64,000 nucleotides of DNA from an uncultured Verrucomicrobia subdivision 3 bacterium (lineage in GTDB: Bacteria > Verrucomicrobiota > Verrucomicrobiia > Limisphaerales > UBA11358), in assembly GCA_903875465.1 (NCBI GenBank), contig CAIQWB010000025.1:1-64000 (forward strand), given 5' to 3'. A program made the position numbers and the translations under genes. Under the pieces are notes generated by a model, which was not told the DNA's origin, searched no databases, and was given only the letters and a program-made list of their open reading frames with translations. This document shows, one piece after another, positions 26,699-36,496 of this stretch. The first letter of the stretch is position 1. Each line of letters opens with the position of its first letter.

Positions 26699-27955
26699 TT
26701 AGTCGGCCACGCGGTTCGGGGCGCCCAAATCGTTCAGCACCGCTTCCGCCGCAAACCTGCCGGACTCCATCGCGCCGTTGATCGACGCCGTCCAGCGATA
26801 ATCGCCACAGGCGTACCGGTTCCGGCCCAGCCGGGCATCGGGGATGGTCCCCGGCACCCGAATTTGCGACCAATGCGGCTGGGCATGGGGAATCACGTAT
26901 TCCCGCAGCCGCCGCCATTGGGCAACGTCCTCGCCAAACCACGAACGCAATTGTTGCCGGGCGTCCGCCTCATTTACCGGACGCTCGCCCAGAGCCGTCA
27001 CCGAAAGCAAACCCATCCCGGGCGGAGCGGCCGCAGGACTGATGGAGTTGATGAACACCGCCGTATTGTAGGGATGCTTGCCCGTGCCATCCAGAAACAG
27101 GATCGGCTCGCCCGCCGGCGGCCTTGGCCCGACGTAATAGTGGCATTGCACCGACCTGGATCCGACTGCCGGGGTCAAGCCGGTAAGTTTGGCGGCGGCC
27201 GGGCCCTCCGTGGCGATCACCACCGCGCGCGCGTCCCACACCTCTCCTGAGGCGAGCTCAACCTGTTTGGCATCCCAGCGCACGACGCGGGAATTGCGCC
27301 GGATGCTGTCGGCCGGGAGACCGGCGGCCAATTGTTTAGGCAGCTCTCCCATGCCCTTTTCCGGCAAGGCCGAATTTCCTTTTGCAAACATCCGAAACAG
27401 AAATTCAAAAATCCTGCTGGAGGTGTCCAATTCACGATCCAACATGATTCCCCCCAGAAAGGGCCGGAAGAAACGTTCGATCATGGCCGGTGAGAAGCCT
27501 GCTTCCGTCAGGTGCGCTAACGTGGTGCGCTCCGGACGGTTGAAGACCTCTGCTAACGAGCCCCGGCAGGCCTTTGCGCGGACCACCGCCACCTTCATTT
27601 TGTCGGTAAATCCTCCGATGGGGTTGCAAAGTGAACCGATGGCGTGGAGAGGCCGGCGGAACGGATCCGACATTTTGTGAAACCGTCCGCCAAACCAAAC
27701 TTGCGCCCCCGGGTAAAAGCTTCGCAACTGCAAATCCTCAAGGTGAATCCAGCGCTTTGGCTCGGGATAAGCATCCAGGAAAACTTGAAAACCCCGGTCC
27801 AGCCGGAAACCCTCCACGCAATCCGTTCGCACCCTCCCTCCAATGTCATCAGCGGACTCCAGGATGACGAACCCGACCCGGGATTGCTGTAAACTTCTGG
27901 CACAGGTAAGCCCGGATAACCCGGCGCCAATGATAATAACATCCGTTTTTGGCAT
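26699..27955 (-). CDS. FAD-dependent amine oxidase / protoporphyrinogen oxidase-like protein
   Basis: The protein of 418 residues is taken from the ATG at 27955 (MPKTDVIIIGAGLSGLTCAR); an upstream in-frame start would add 30 residues of no family character. Further FAD motifs are ESADDIGGRVRTD and, near the end, YACGDYRWTASINGAMESGR. This is the COG1232/COG1233 group that includes protoporphyrinogen and amine oxidases and carotenoid desaturases. The residues RGFQVFLDAYPEPKRWI fit a subgroup often seen beside photolyase genes. The substrate is unknown. It is first in a two-gene operon with the renalase-like gene. Confidence 0.87.
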   Translation of the reverse strand: MPKTDVIIIGAGLSGLTCARSLQQSRVGFVILESADDIGGRVRTDCVEGFRLDRGFQVFLDAYPEPKRWIHLEDLQLRSFYPGAQVWFGGRFHKMSDPFRRPLHAIGSLCNPIGGFTDKMKVAVVRAKACRGSLAEVFNRPERTTLAHLTEAGFSPAMIERFFRPFLGGIMLDRELDTSSRIFEFLFRMFAKGNSALPEKGMGELPKQLAAGLPADSIRRNSRVVRWDAKQVELASGEVWDARAVVIATEGPAAAKLTGLTPAVGSRSVQCHYYVGPRPPAGEPILFLDGTGKHPYNTAVFINSISPAAAPPGMGLLSVTALGERPVNEADARQQLRSWFGEDVAQWRRLREYVIPHAQPHWSQIRVPGTIPDARLGRNRYACGDYRWTASINGAMESGRFAAEAVLNDLGAPNRVAD

Positions 27956-28953
27956 TGGATTAATCCGGAGCATTGGCCGGCCCAAGTGGCACGACTGATT
28001 TATCCACCTCGGGCGACAGGCGCATCCCCGAACGGTCATGGCCATGCGTGCGAAACGGGCGCTCCATAAAACCGCCCGTTCGTGGCACGGCGCGTCGCGC
28101 GGCCGAAGCTCGGATTAAGGACGCTCCGTCTTGTTCCTCAAGTTTCATGCGCATAGGCTAAACCAATTCGGTGCCTCCACCAGCACCACTTTTGCTGACT
28201 CGATCATATTTTAAAGGCTCTCATTTCCGCAACCTTCGTCATGTCATGACCTGTCAAAATAAGTAAAAAGGCCTAAATCAGGTTCCCCGCCCGGATGTTT
28301 AAAAGCCTCAAGCCCGAACCATGCCGTAGAAATGCAAGCGGTTGCACTGCGGAGGAGTGGGTAGCCTTCGCCACTGGATGTGTGACATATTCTTATTGTG
28401 TAACTGCTATGCATTAGTATTCCTACACTAAATCCCGGGTGATTCTTGGGTCATACGCTCTCATTTTGGCCCCCACCGGCCTCTCAACCAACTCCCACCC
28501 GGTTGTAAAAGTGTCGAAAATGGGCAATTTAATGGTAATTACTGCTAATTAATGATTTTGCGCCCGGGCGCTGCGGCTGCGGTTTTCCCGGCAAGCAATT
28601 CCAGCGCTCGCTCCCTGTGACAAAATCCGCCTTCCGCCATAATTTCATCAGGCGAGTGGTTTAACTCGGTCGTTTTCCGCCCCTGCCCCTTGGCAGCCTG
28701 GCAATCGACGCCACCCCCAGATCTCCAATCATAAACCCTCCCTTAACGTCTAGCCCGGGCCGCTGAACTGGCCGTGGCCCCTAAATCCCGGTAAATCGTA
28801 TCTGATGGTGCCGTCGCCAAGTTTTGACCTTGGACTTGGGACTTCCGCAAACAGTTTGTCATGGAACGGTGTCCTTGGCATCTTAACGCGGAGCCATGCC
28901 GCACACCAACTCCACCACGTCGCTGGGTGCCAATTGAAAACCAACGTTTTGCC
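27956..28953. other. Long gene-free stretch before the alpha-galactosidase
   Basis: About 1 kb without a supportable gene. It holds a palindromic operator-like site at 28333-28346, an AT-rich region with several near-promoter sequences at 28380-28560 (for example ttaatggtaattactgctaa), and a short frame of 64 codons at 27960-28154 (minus) that resembles nothing known. Most of it may be regulatory leader or decayed sequence. Confidence 0.45.
28333..28346. promoter_or_regulatory. LacI-family-type operator palindrome
   Basis: tgcaagcggttgca is a 14-base near-perfect palindrome of the form TGCAA-NN-CG-type centre typical of LacI/GalR-family operators. It lies about 600 bases before the alpha-galactosidase start. 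No LacI-family regulator gene is in the window. Confidence 0.4.
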
Positions 28954-31098
28954 ATGAAAAAATTTACCAGTTGTTTGTCCGGCCTGATCTGTGCCTTGGC
29001 GGTCAATGCGCCGGCAGACCCCCAACCCACCGCGCCCGGGCCAGTCCAAATCAATATTACCACCGCCCACTGGACCCTCCGGTTGCTGCCCGGTGCCGAT
29101 GGCCGTCTCTACCAACAACCGGTCGGGAGCGCCCCCACCCAAGGCAACCTCAAACGCGAGCAGGAATCTTACCCCCAAGCCGGGGACGGCTACATCTGGG
29201 AACCCGCCCTGCAAGTGGTGCATGCGGATGGCAACACCTCCACCGACCTCATTTATGACGGCGTGCAGCAAACCAATGAGCCAGCCGGCCTGACCCTGAC
29301 CCGCATCCAGTTACATGATCCAGTGTACCCCTTTCATGTGACCCTCTGCTTTCGCGCCCACCCGGCGGAGGACGTGGTGGAACAATGGGTCGAAATCCGC
29401 CATCAGGAGACCAATGCGGTCACCTTGCAACGAATGGCCTCCAGCTCGCTGCTCTTAACCAAGCACGTGTATTTGACTCATTTCTTTGGTGATTGGGCGA
29501 AGGAAATGCTGAGTCCCATCACCGAACAACTGACCCCGGGCACCAAGGTGCTGGATTCGAAACTGGGCGTGCGCGCCGAGCAATTTAGCAATCCAAACTT
29601 TGTGCTCGCCCTCAACGAACCAGCCACGGAAACCAAGGGCGAGGTATTGGCCGGCTGCCTCGCCTGGTCGGGCAGTTATCAATGTGAATTCGACAACAAC
29701 AATCAGGGCGTGCGCGCCCTGTGCGGGGTGAACCCCTTTGCCTCGGCCTATCATTTGCCACCCGGCGAGCTCTTCACCACCCCGCGCATGATCTGGACCT
29801 GGAGCAACCAGGGTTTGGGCGACATGAGCCGGAAACTGCACCGGTGGGCGCGCGACTTTGGCATGCGGGATGGGCATAAAACCCGGGAAGTGCTGTTGAA
29901 CAACTGGGAGGCCACCGGCTTTGACTTCGATTTTGACCGGATTGCCGGCCTGTTTTCCCCGGCCCACGCCCTCGGCACGGAACTCTTTCTGCTGGATGAC
30001 GGCTGGTTCGGCAATGCCCATCCCCGGTTGGATGACCATGCCGGCCTGGGCGACTGGGCACCCAACCGCCAGCGACTGCCGGACGGCCTGGCCCCCCTGG
30101 CCGCGGCGGCGATCAAAAACCATCTTCGCTTCGGTATCTGGATCGAACCGGAAATGGTCAATCCCGCGAGTGACTTGTTTGGCCAGCATCCGGATTGGGT
30201 GATCCGCCAGCCCCAGCGCGAACTGGAATTGCAGCGCAATCAAATGGTGTTGGACCTCACCCGGCCGGAAGTGCAGGCCTTTGAGTGGCAGACCATTCAA
30301 ACCATTCTGTCCGTGCCCGGGATTACGTATGCCAAGTGGGACTGCAATCGTTACCTGACCCAGCCCGGCTCGGGCGGACTGGCGGCGGACCGCCAATCGC
30401 ACCTCTGGATTGATTATGTCACCGCTCTGTACGCATTGATGGACCGGACGGCCAAAGCCTTTCCCGACACGGAACTAATGCTCTGCTCCGGCGGGGGCGG
30501 CCGGGCAGATTACGGCGCGTTGCAATATTTTCACGAGTTCTGGCCCAGCGACAACACCGATCCGACCATGCGCGTGCCCATGCAGTGGGATTACTCCTAT
30601 TTCTTCCCGCCGGTAAGCCTCGCCAGCCATGTCACACATTGGGGTAATCGGCCCATGCACTTCGCATGCAGCGTGGCGATGAGCGCGCGCTTTGGCATGG
30701 ACCTGGATTTGAACAAATTGCCAGCCTCCGATCGCGACATCTGCGCCGGAGCCATCACCGCCTATAAGGAAATCCGCGAAGTCACTCACTTGGGGGATTT
30801 GTACCGGCTGGAAAATCCCCATGACAACTATCGTGGCGCCCTGAATTTTGTCGCCCCGGACCGCGCCCGGGCGGTCGTGTTCGTGTTTCAACTGCAAGCC
30901 GGCGCGGCGGCACCCGTCCGACCGCAGGGCCTGGATCCGCAGAAAAACTACATCATCCATGAAATGAATCCGGCCCCGGGCCGCGCGACCCTGCCGGCGG
31001 AAGGCCGGACGGTGAGCGGGGCCGATCTCATGCGCGATGGCATCGTGCCGTCGTGCGCGCATGCCGTGGAGGCCTCCGTGATCGAACTCGGCACCTAA
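28954..31098 (+). CDS. Alpha-galactosidase, GH36
   Basis: This 714-residue secreted enzyme releases terminal alpha-galactose from raffinose-type sugars or galactomannan. From ATG 28954 there is a signal peptide (MKKFTSCLSGLICALAVNAP, about 1-21). The N-terminal beta-sandwich is followed by the catalytic barrel: LLNNWEATGFDFD, LFLLDDGWFG, the nucleophile D463 in YAKWDCNRYL and the acid/base D533 in WPSDNTDPTMR. The 70-residue spacing between them is exactly that of well-studied GH36 enzymes. A longer frame starts at 28861 but would hide the signal peptide. The methyltransferase gene follows after 63 bases. Confidence 0.95.
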   Translation: MKKFTSCLSGLICALAVNAPADPQPTAPGPVQINITTAHWTLRLLPGADGRLYQQPVGSAPTQGNLKREQESYPQAGDGYIWEPALQVVHADGNTSTDLIYDGVQQTNEPAGLTLTRIQLHDPVYPFHVTLCFRAHPAEDVVEQWVEIRHQETNAVTLQRMASSSLLLTKHVYLTHFFGDWAKEMLSPITEQLTPGTKVLDSKLGVRAEQFSNPNFVLALNEPATETKGEVLAGCLAWSGSYQCEFDNNNQGVRALCGVNPFASAYHLPPGELFTTPRMIWTWSNQGLGDMSRKLHRWARDFGMRDGHKTREVLLNNWEATGFDFDFDRIAGLFSPAHALGTELFLLDDGWFGNAHPRLDDHAGLGDWAPNRQRLPDGLAPLAAAAIKNHLRFGIWIEPEMVNPASDLFGQHPDWVIRQPQRELELQRNQMVLDLTRPEVQAFEWQTIQTILSVPGITYAKWDCNRYLTQPGSGGLAADRQSHLWIDYVTALYALMDRTAKAFPDTELMLCSGGGGRADYGALQYFHEFWPSDNTDPTMRVPMQWDYSYFFPPVSLASHVTHWGNRPMHFACSVAMSARFGMDLDLNKLPASDRDICAGAITAYKEIREVTHLGDLYRLENPHDNYRGALNFVAPDRARAVVFVFQLQAGAAAPVRPQGLDPQKNYIIHEMNPAPGRATLPAEGRTVSGADLMRDGIVPSCAHAVEASVIELGT

Positions 31099-31161
31099 CC
31101 TGACCGCGTTTGGCAAGTTTACCGGTTTGACCAGCGGAAAAAATCAGTTTTAATCAACCCC

Positions 31162-32073
31162 ATGTCCAGCGAACCTCATTCCGCCGAATGGTTTGGCGAG
31201 CAGCGTGACTATTGGTGGAACCGCGATTTCCTCCAGCTCATGGCCGCCCGCTGGCAGTTGTCAGCGGCCGGCTCACTCGCCGACATTGGTTGCGGCTTGG
31301 GGCACTGGTCGCGATTGCTCTACCCGCTGTTACGCCCGGGAGCCCGCCTGGTCGGTGTAGACCGCGAACCACGCTGGATCGCCGAGGCTCCGGTTTTATT
31401 TCGCCGGGTCTTTCCCGAAGTGCCACCGGACTTGATTTCCTTTCAAACCGGTGCGGCCACCCAACTGCCGCTGCAGGATAATACGTTCGATGTGGTCACC
31501 TGCCAGACCCTGCTCATGCACTTGCCGGACCCCGTCGCTGGCTTGCGCGAAATGCTGCGCATCCTGCGGCCGGGCGGGCTGCTTGTGTGCGTGGAGCCGA
31601 ATAATTTCTGGAATTATGTGGCCTGCACCTCGCTGACGGAAGCTGAGTCCGTGGAAACCCTGGTGCGGCGCTTTGAATTCTGGTTGCGCCAGCATCGCGG
31701 GCGGCTGGCCGTGGGCCGGGGCAATCACAGTCTGGGAGATTTGTTGCCCGGTTATTTTGCCGAACTGGGACTAAGCGACATCCGCGTTTACCAGAACGAC
31801 CGGCCCGCACCGCTTTTTCCGCCTTATGCCAGTTCTGATCAAAAAGCCCTACTGCAACAGGAGCGGCAATGGGAAGCTTGCGCCACGGGTCCCTGGGATA
31901 AACCGGATATGCGCCAGTTGTGGTTAAAGGGCGGCGGTGTGGAGGCGAATTTTGAATCCGCCTTTGACGACATCCACGGGAAGTATCGCGCGGAGCAAAA
32001 AGCTCTTAAGGAGGGCAGCTTGCACGCCTCCGGGGGTAGTATTAATTATTTGGTTTCCGCCCGGAAACCCTGA
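31162..32073 (+). CDS. SAM-dependent methyltransferase, class I
   Basis: This 303-residue enzyme has the class I SAM-binding core: motif I SLADIGCGLGHWSRLL, the acidic end of strand 2 in LVGVDREP, TQLPLQDNTFDVVTCQTLLM and LRILRPGGLLVCVEPNN. This is the Methyltransf_11/UbiE-like arrangement. The C-terminal 100 residues (from about 195) extend beyond the common domain and should define the substrate, which I cannot tell. It follows the alpha-galactosidase on the same strand but has no clear link to sugar use. Confidence 0.88.
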   Translation: MSSEPHSAEWFGEQRDYWWNRDFLQLMAARWQLSAAGSLADIGCGLGHWSRLLYPLLRPGARLVGVDREPRWIAEAPVLFRRVFPEVPPDLISFQTGAATQLPLQDNTFDVVTCQTLLMHLPDPVAGLREMLRILRPGGLLVCVEPNNFWNYVACTSLTEAESVETLVRRFEFWLRQHRGRLAVGRGNHSLGDLLPGYFAELGLSDIRVYQNDRPAPLFPPYASSDQKALLQQERQWEACATGPWDKPDMRQLWLKGGGVEANFESAFDDIHGKYRAEQKALKEGSLHASGGSINYLVSARKP

Positions 32074-32092
32074 GCGGCAAAACCGAGTGGGT

Positions 32093-35002
32093 TCACCGGT
32101 GAAAACTCTCCGGCGGGCCGAGATACGCGGGCCGGACGCCCCCGAGGTCCACCACCATCTTCTGCAAGACCACGCCGGGATCCACCATCCACACTTTGAG
32201 TGTATGCGGCCCGGGTTGGGCCAGGGCGAAGGTTGCTTTTATCTTGCGCACCCCGTCACTGACGGTGGTTTCCCAGTCCCGGTTGCCATCCCCCCCACCC
32301 ACGGAAAACGTGGCGGGCACGGCAGTGATGAGTTGCGGGGCAGCATCGTCAAAGGAGGCGGCCAAACGCAAGCCCCGGCCGGCTACAAAGTTCAACGTCG
32401 GGGACACGATGAATTCCACCGGCACCGTTCCCGCATGAAAAAGATACATTTGGTATTCCAGGCAAGGGGAAGATTCCGGCGGATTCACGCTGGCCGCTGT
32501 CACCGGGAACACTTCCATCCCGGAAAGGGTGTTGCCCAAATCGGGAATTTTTTCCCACCGCACCGCCCCTGCGCCCGTTTGCCGGGTAAAGTGTTCCGCT
32601 TCCATGGCCACATAGCCATCGGCCTCGATGAATCCCACACTTGGTTCGGCAGTGGGCACAGGCGGGTTGGCCAGATTGACGCGGATGACCACTGAATTAG
32701 TGGCGCCATCGGTGATGGTCACCACCCCATTGGTTTCGCCGGCCGGCGCGGTCCGCCAGTCGATGCTCACCGCCAGTCGCAGATCCTGCTCAATACGGCC
32801 GTGGGGCTGACTCACCACAATCCAAGGGGCACTGGCTGAGGCGGAAAAGATAAAAGGCGCTTTTCCCCGGTTGAATATCTCCACGTACCGGGTTGGCTGG
32901 TTGAATCTATCGAAAGTCGGCAATACCGCCAAGTCACCGGAGCCTGGCCAGGCAGCGGTGGATCCCTCAATGGCCACACCCATTTGCGCGGTTTCGGGCA
33001 CAATGATTTCAGCCAGGCGGGGAAGACTATTTTTGGGCGGCTGCTGCCAGGAGGTGTACCCGATATGCGTCTGATCCATCATATGGTTCCATTTGCCACC
33101 CGCCAGGGTGTGGTTGTAGTGGCCCGTCAGCGCGGCATCCGCTTGAAACAATTCCCGGGCTTCCGCGGCAAGGTCGTTGGCACTGGCCCGGCCTTGTACC
33201 GCATATAAATGATTTTTTGCCGTGGCCAGATAGAGTGCGTTGAGGTTCGCACTGGCTTGCACGGGGTAAAGCACCTGTTCAAAAAAGGTATCCCGGCGGC
33301 CGGCCGGCAGTCTTTGCTGGATGGCCTCCACCTCGGAGGACAGCCTATGCCAGGCAGCCACGACCGATTCCGCCTCCTGGTAATTTACCAGGCTGAAGGT
33401 GTCCGGCCCGAGCAGTTCCGGTTTTCGACGACCATTGTATTGGGTGTATTTGGCCAGGCTATCCGCTATGGGTGCGGCCAGCTTCGGGCCGAATTCCCGG
33501 GCCGCCCACAGGCGGGTGTATTCGGCGAGTGATTCCTTGGGCCAGCGGGCCGGGTTCCATGCCAGGTTTAGAAAGAATTCCGTCGGGAAGGCCACGTGCT
33601 GCAAATGGCCGACATTTACGATCCAAATGCGATCGGCCCCATATTGGAGGGCGAGATTCATCTGTTCCCAGATTTTCGGCAGGGGACTGGTATTGACCCA
33701 CTTGTAATTGCGCGGACCACCGACGTAATCAAAGTGATAGTAAATTCCAGAACCGCCCGCCCGCTGACGGTCGGCGTTGGAGGGCAGTCGGCGGAGGTTG
33801 CCCCAGTTGTCATCGCACCAGAGCAAGGTAACGTCGTCCGGCACCCGCATGCCCAGTTCATAATATTGTTGCACCTCCTTGTAGAGCGCCCAGAGCTGGG
33901 GTACGGAGGCCGCGTTCGTGTGATATGCTTCTTTGATAATGTCCCGCTGGCTGGCCACGATTTCCTCCAGCAGCGCGATGTTGGCGGTGTCCGACATGGG
34001 CGTGTCGATCTTGCCCCGCATGGCCATGGTGATGAGGCTCTCGCAGTGCTTGCTCCGCTCAATGCCCTGCCGCCAAAAGGTTTTCAGTTCATTGGAGTGG
34101 GTTTCAAAATTCCATGCGCTGGCCGGATAACCCGCGCGTCCCCACTCCTTGTCCGCCCGCATCATCGGCTCCACATGCGAGGTGCCCATGACAATGCCAT
34201 AATCATTGGCCAATTGGGCGTTGAGCGGATCGTCCTCATTGAAACAGTTATCCCACATCGCCGGCCAGAGGTAGTTTGCCTTCAACCGGAGCAGCAGTTC
34301 AAAAACGTTGGTGTAAAAGGCGTGATTGTATCCGCCAAAGGTAGCTTTGGCCCAACCGGTAAGGTCGGGAGCCTCGTCATTGAGGAAAATGCCGCGGTAT
34401 TTAACCGCCGGTGGCCCTTGGGCGAAACGCCCGGCCTTCACATACAGTTCATCATGATGCGTCGCGGGCACGTCTGCCCAGAAATACCAGGGCGAAACGC
34501 CCATTTCCTCGGACAAATCATAAATGCCGTAAATGGTGCCGCGGGGATCGCTACCGCAAATGACCAATGCGCTCGCCACCCCGGGCAGTGGGTCCCGCAC
34601 CACCTGGATTACAAACGATTCCCACTGGCCGCGCAGTCCCCTCACGTCCACTTTGTTTTCCGCCACCAACTGGTCCACCAAGGGATTCTTACCCAGGGTG
34701 CCGATAATAATCCTATTTGCCGCCAGACCATGTCCTGCGTTGGTGAGTTCCGGAGCTTTGCCGGTGACCCGCGCAATGTCGTGTTGCAAATCCTGCGCCG
34801 CCCGGACCACACCAGGATGGTCGCTAGCCGCCACTTGGATGCCGGCCACCGTTTGCCCTTGAACCAGCGGGAAGCTGCCCGGGCTCGCCTGCGCGGCAAC
34901 ATATGGCTCCTGCCCCAGCGCCACACTCAACTGCGGAATGAACAACGCTCCGAGCACCACTATAACAAGGATGATTTTTTGGGGGAGATGGAAATAACAC
35001 AT
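32093..35002 (-). CDS. GH115 xylan alpha-1,2-glucuronidase
   Basis: This enzyme of 969 residues removes (methyl)glucuronic acid from xylan main chains. From ATG 35002 the protein starts with a signal peptide (about 1-32, LPQKIILVIVVLGALF); an alternative start at 35047 overlaps the upstream gene. Family marks are DPRGTIYGIYDLSEEMGVSP, YFWADVP, VKYRGIFLNDEAP, NYLWPAMWDNCFNEDDP, MGTSHVEPM and LLWCDDNWGNLRRLP. The C-terminal 170 residues (from FIEADGYVAMEAEHFTRQ) form the GH115 C-terminal beta domain. It lies 13 bases after the GH8 gene, so both are one operon for glucuronoxylan use. Confidence 0.95.
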   Translation of the reverse strand: MCYFHLPQKIILVIVVLGALFIPQLSVALGQEPYVAAQASPGSFPLVQGQTVAGIQVAASDHPGVVRAAQDLQHDIARVTGKAPELTNAGHGLAANRIIIGTLGKNPLVDQLVAENKVDVRGLRGQWESFVIQVVRDPLPGVASALVICGSDPRGTIYGIYDLSEEMGVSPWYFWADVPATHHDELYVKAGRFAQGPPAVKYRGIFLNDEAPDLTGWAKATFGGYNHAFYTNVFELLLRLKANYLWPAMWDNCFNEDDPLNAQLANDYGIVMGTSHVEPMMRADKEWGRAGYPASAWNFETHSNELKTFWRQGIERSKHCESLITMAMRGKIDTPMSDTANIALLEEIVASQRDIIKEAYHTNAASVPQLWALYKEVQQYYELGMRVPDDVTLLWCDDNWGNLRRLPSNADRQRAGGSGIYYHFDYVGGPRNYKWVNTSPLPKIWEQMNLALQYGADRIWIVNVGHLQHVAFPTEFFLNLAWNPARWPKESLAEYTRLWAAREFGPKLAAPIADSLAKYTQYNGRRKPELLGPDTFSLVNYQEAESVVAAWHRLSSEVEAIQQRLPAGRRDTFFEQVLYPVQASANLNALYLATAKNHLYAVQGRASANDLAAEARELFQADAALTGHYNHTLAGGKWNHMMDQTHIGYTSWQQPPKNSLPRLAEIIVPETAQMGVAIEGSTAAWPGSGDLAVLPTFDRFNQPTRYVEIFNRGKAPFIFSASASAPWIVVSQPHGRIEQDLRLAVSIDWRTAPAGETNGVVTITDGATNSVVIRVNLANPPVPTAEPSVGFIEADGYVAMEAEHFTRQTGAGAVRWEKIPDLGNTLSGMEVFPVTAASVNPPESSPCLEYQMYLFHAGTVPVEFIVSPTLNFVAGRGLRLAASFDDAAPQLITAVPATFSVGGGDGNRDWETTVSDGVRKIKATFALAQPGPHTLKVWMVDPGVVLQKMVVDLGGVRPAYLGPPESFHR

Positions 35003-35015
35003 GTTGGTATTCAAT

Positions 35016-36338
35016 TTATTGTGGCGGCATCCAGATGCGGAATTCACCGCTGCAATGCAGCAGGGCCATCATGTGGAGCAAACCTTCATAGTAGCGCTCC
35101 AAACCGGCGGGGGTGGGGGTATTCCACAAGGCTTCAACAAACTTTTTGGCACGTGGATTTGTGGCGGCCAGGCTCGCGACGGCATTCACCGCCACCAACC
35201 CCTGGGCATGTCGCGGATCCAGTTGTTTGCCCTCCAAAGTGAATTGACAACCATAAGCGGCCATGTCCTGTTCTTCAAAAAAGGCCTGCAACCGGTCACT
35301 CAAGACCGGTTCCCGCGCATCCTTGCCCCACCAGGACCAGTCCACCGACCAATTACCAGCGGTCCGGAACGCGTCAAAACGAAAATTGGCGGCCCCCCGG
35401 TTCCGGCCGTTGGTAATGGTGGTTCCATCGAAGTTGGCATAATCGGGCGTCAGGCCGGTGGCCGGATGGGCCGCCCGCGGAAAAAAATCGCGGCTCGCCA
35501 CGGCTGCCGCCTGCCAAAATTCCCGATCGGCCGGCGGCCCCCAACGGCCCCACAATTCGTAAAACGCCGGCAAATGGTAGGAAGGGTCGGTGAAGGGCGC
35601 CCGCTCAGAACTGGGCGAGAACAAAATCATATGGTGCGCCTCGTCAACCAGCGGGCCCGCCCTCACGGTGATCGCCACATTGGTGTTGCTGTGGAGCATG
35701 TGCAAGCTACCCGTGATCCTGGCCCGGTGGCGGAGGTTGCTAAGCAATTCATCGGCCTGCCCCGCATAATCGTAAATGCCCGGCCCGTTGCCCCAGCGGT
35801 GGGCGGCGAAATAGAGCGCCATGACATAATAGGATTCCCCGTCTGGAGCCACAAATTCGCTCATCGCCATCCCGTTGGTTTGGGCCTGCCAGGAGAAAAA
35901 TCCGAAGGACGGATGACCGGGCGCCGCGTGGTACAGATACGTTTTCGACCAGTTCCAGAGCGCCTTGAACTCGGCCGGCCGGTTCATCTGCACGGCGATC
36001 ATCATGCCGTAAGACAATCCTTCCGTGCGCACGTCCTGGTGCTTGATATCCGTGATATAGGCCAGGGGACCATTAGCGTTGGTCCCGGCCGCAAAATAAA
36101 CCGCCTGGCTGGCCGGGTCGCCATGAAATAATTGCTGGAAGGCCGCCGCCAAGCGGTTTTGAATATCGCCCGGCGAGTGGCCGGCCTCTGCAAATAAATT
36201 GCGGTAATGCCCGGTGGCGTAAGCCCCTGTACCCGCGGAATCCAGGGCCGGACTGGCCGTAGCGCCCAAAGCCACCACCCCGGCCAGACCGCAGCTCCAA
36301 GCCCGCCTGCCGCGGGAAATTATTCGTAACAAATTCAT
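35016..36338 (-). CDS. GH8 reducing-end xylose-releasing exo-oligoxylanase
   Basis: This 440-residue enzyme removes xylose from the reducing end of xylo-oligosaccharides. The (alpha/alpha)6 GH8 chain shows the general acid E106 in DVRTEGLSYGMMIAVQM and the substrate-site aspartate in FVAPDGESYYVMAL, with FRFDAFRTAGNWSVDWSWW as the later core region. This pattern fits Rex-type oligoxylanases rather than cellulases. A leader of about 30 residues (WSCGLAGVVALGATASPA) looks like a signal peptide. It is the first gene of the operon with GH115; a promoter should lie in 36339-36496. Confidence 0.92.
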   Translation of the reverse strand: MNLLRIISRGRRAWSCGLAGVVALGATASPALDSAGTGAYATGHYRNLFAEAGHSPGDIQNRLAAAFQQLFHGDPASQAVYFAAGTNANGPLAYITDIKHQDVRTEGLSYGMMIAVQMNRPAEFKALWNWSKTYLYHAAPGHPSFGFFSWQAQTNGMAMSEFVAPDGESYYVMALYFAAHRWGNGPGIYDYAGQADELLSNLRHRARITGSLHMLHSNTNVAITVRAGPLVDEAHHMILFSPSSERAPFTDPSYHLPAFYELWGRWGPPADREFWQAAAVASRDFFPRAAHPATGLTPDYANFDGTTITNGRNRGAANFRFDAFRTAGNWSVDWSWWGKDAREPVLSDRLQAFFEEQDMAAYGCQFTLEGKQLDPRHAQGLVAVNAVASLAATNPRAKKFVEALWNTPTPAGLERYYEGLLHMMALLHCSGEFRIWMPPQ

Positions 36339-36496
36339 GGGTTTGCCGTTAATAATGTTGTTAAATTCGCACTGGAGCCAGTCAATTCCCTTGGTCGGTC
36401 AACCTCAATGCCAGGTGGCTAAAAGTCCGGGCCGGGATTTTTAAAAATTTTATTTTCGAGGCAAAGCAGGTTAGATTCAATCAACCACGAAATTTT

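Noticed and set aside
27960-28154. 64-codon minus-strand frame just upstream of the amine-oxidase-like gene
   Set aside because: Arg/Pro-rich, no domain, and an overlapping frame exists on the other strand over the same bases.
28861-28953. Longer N-terminus for the alpha-galactosidase
   Set aside because: It would bury the signal peptide that starts at 28954 and has no GH36 likeness.
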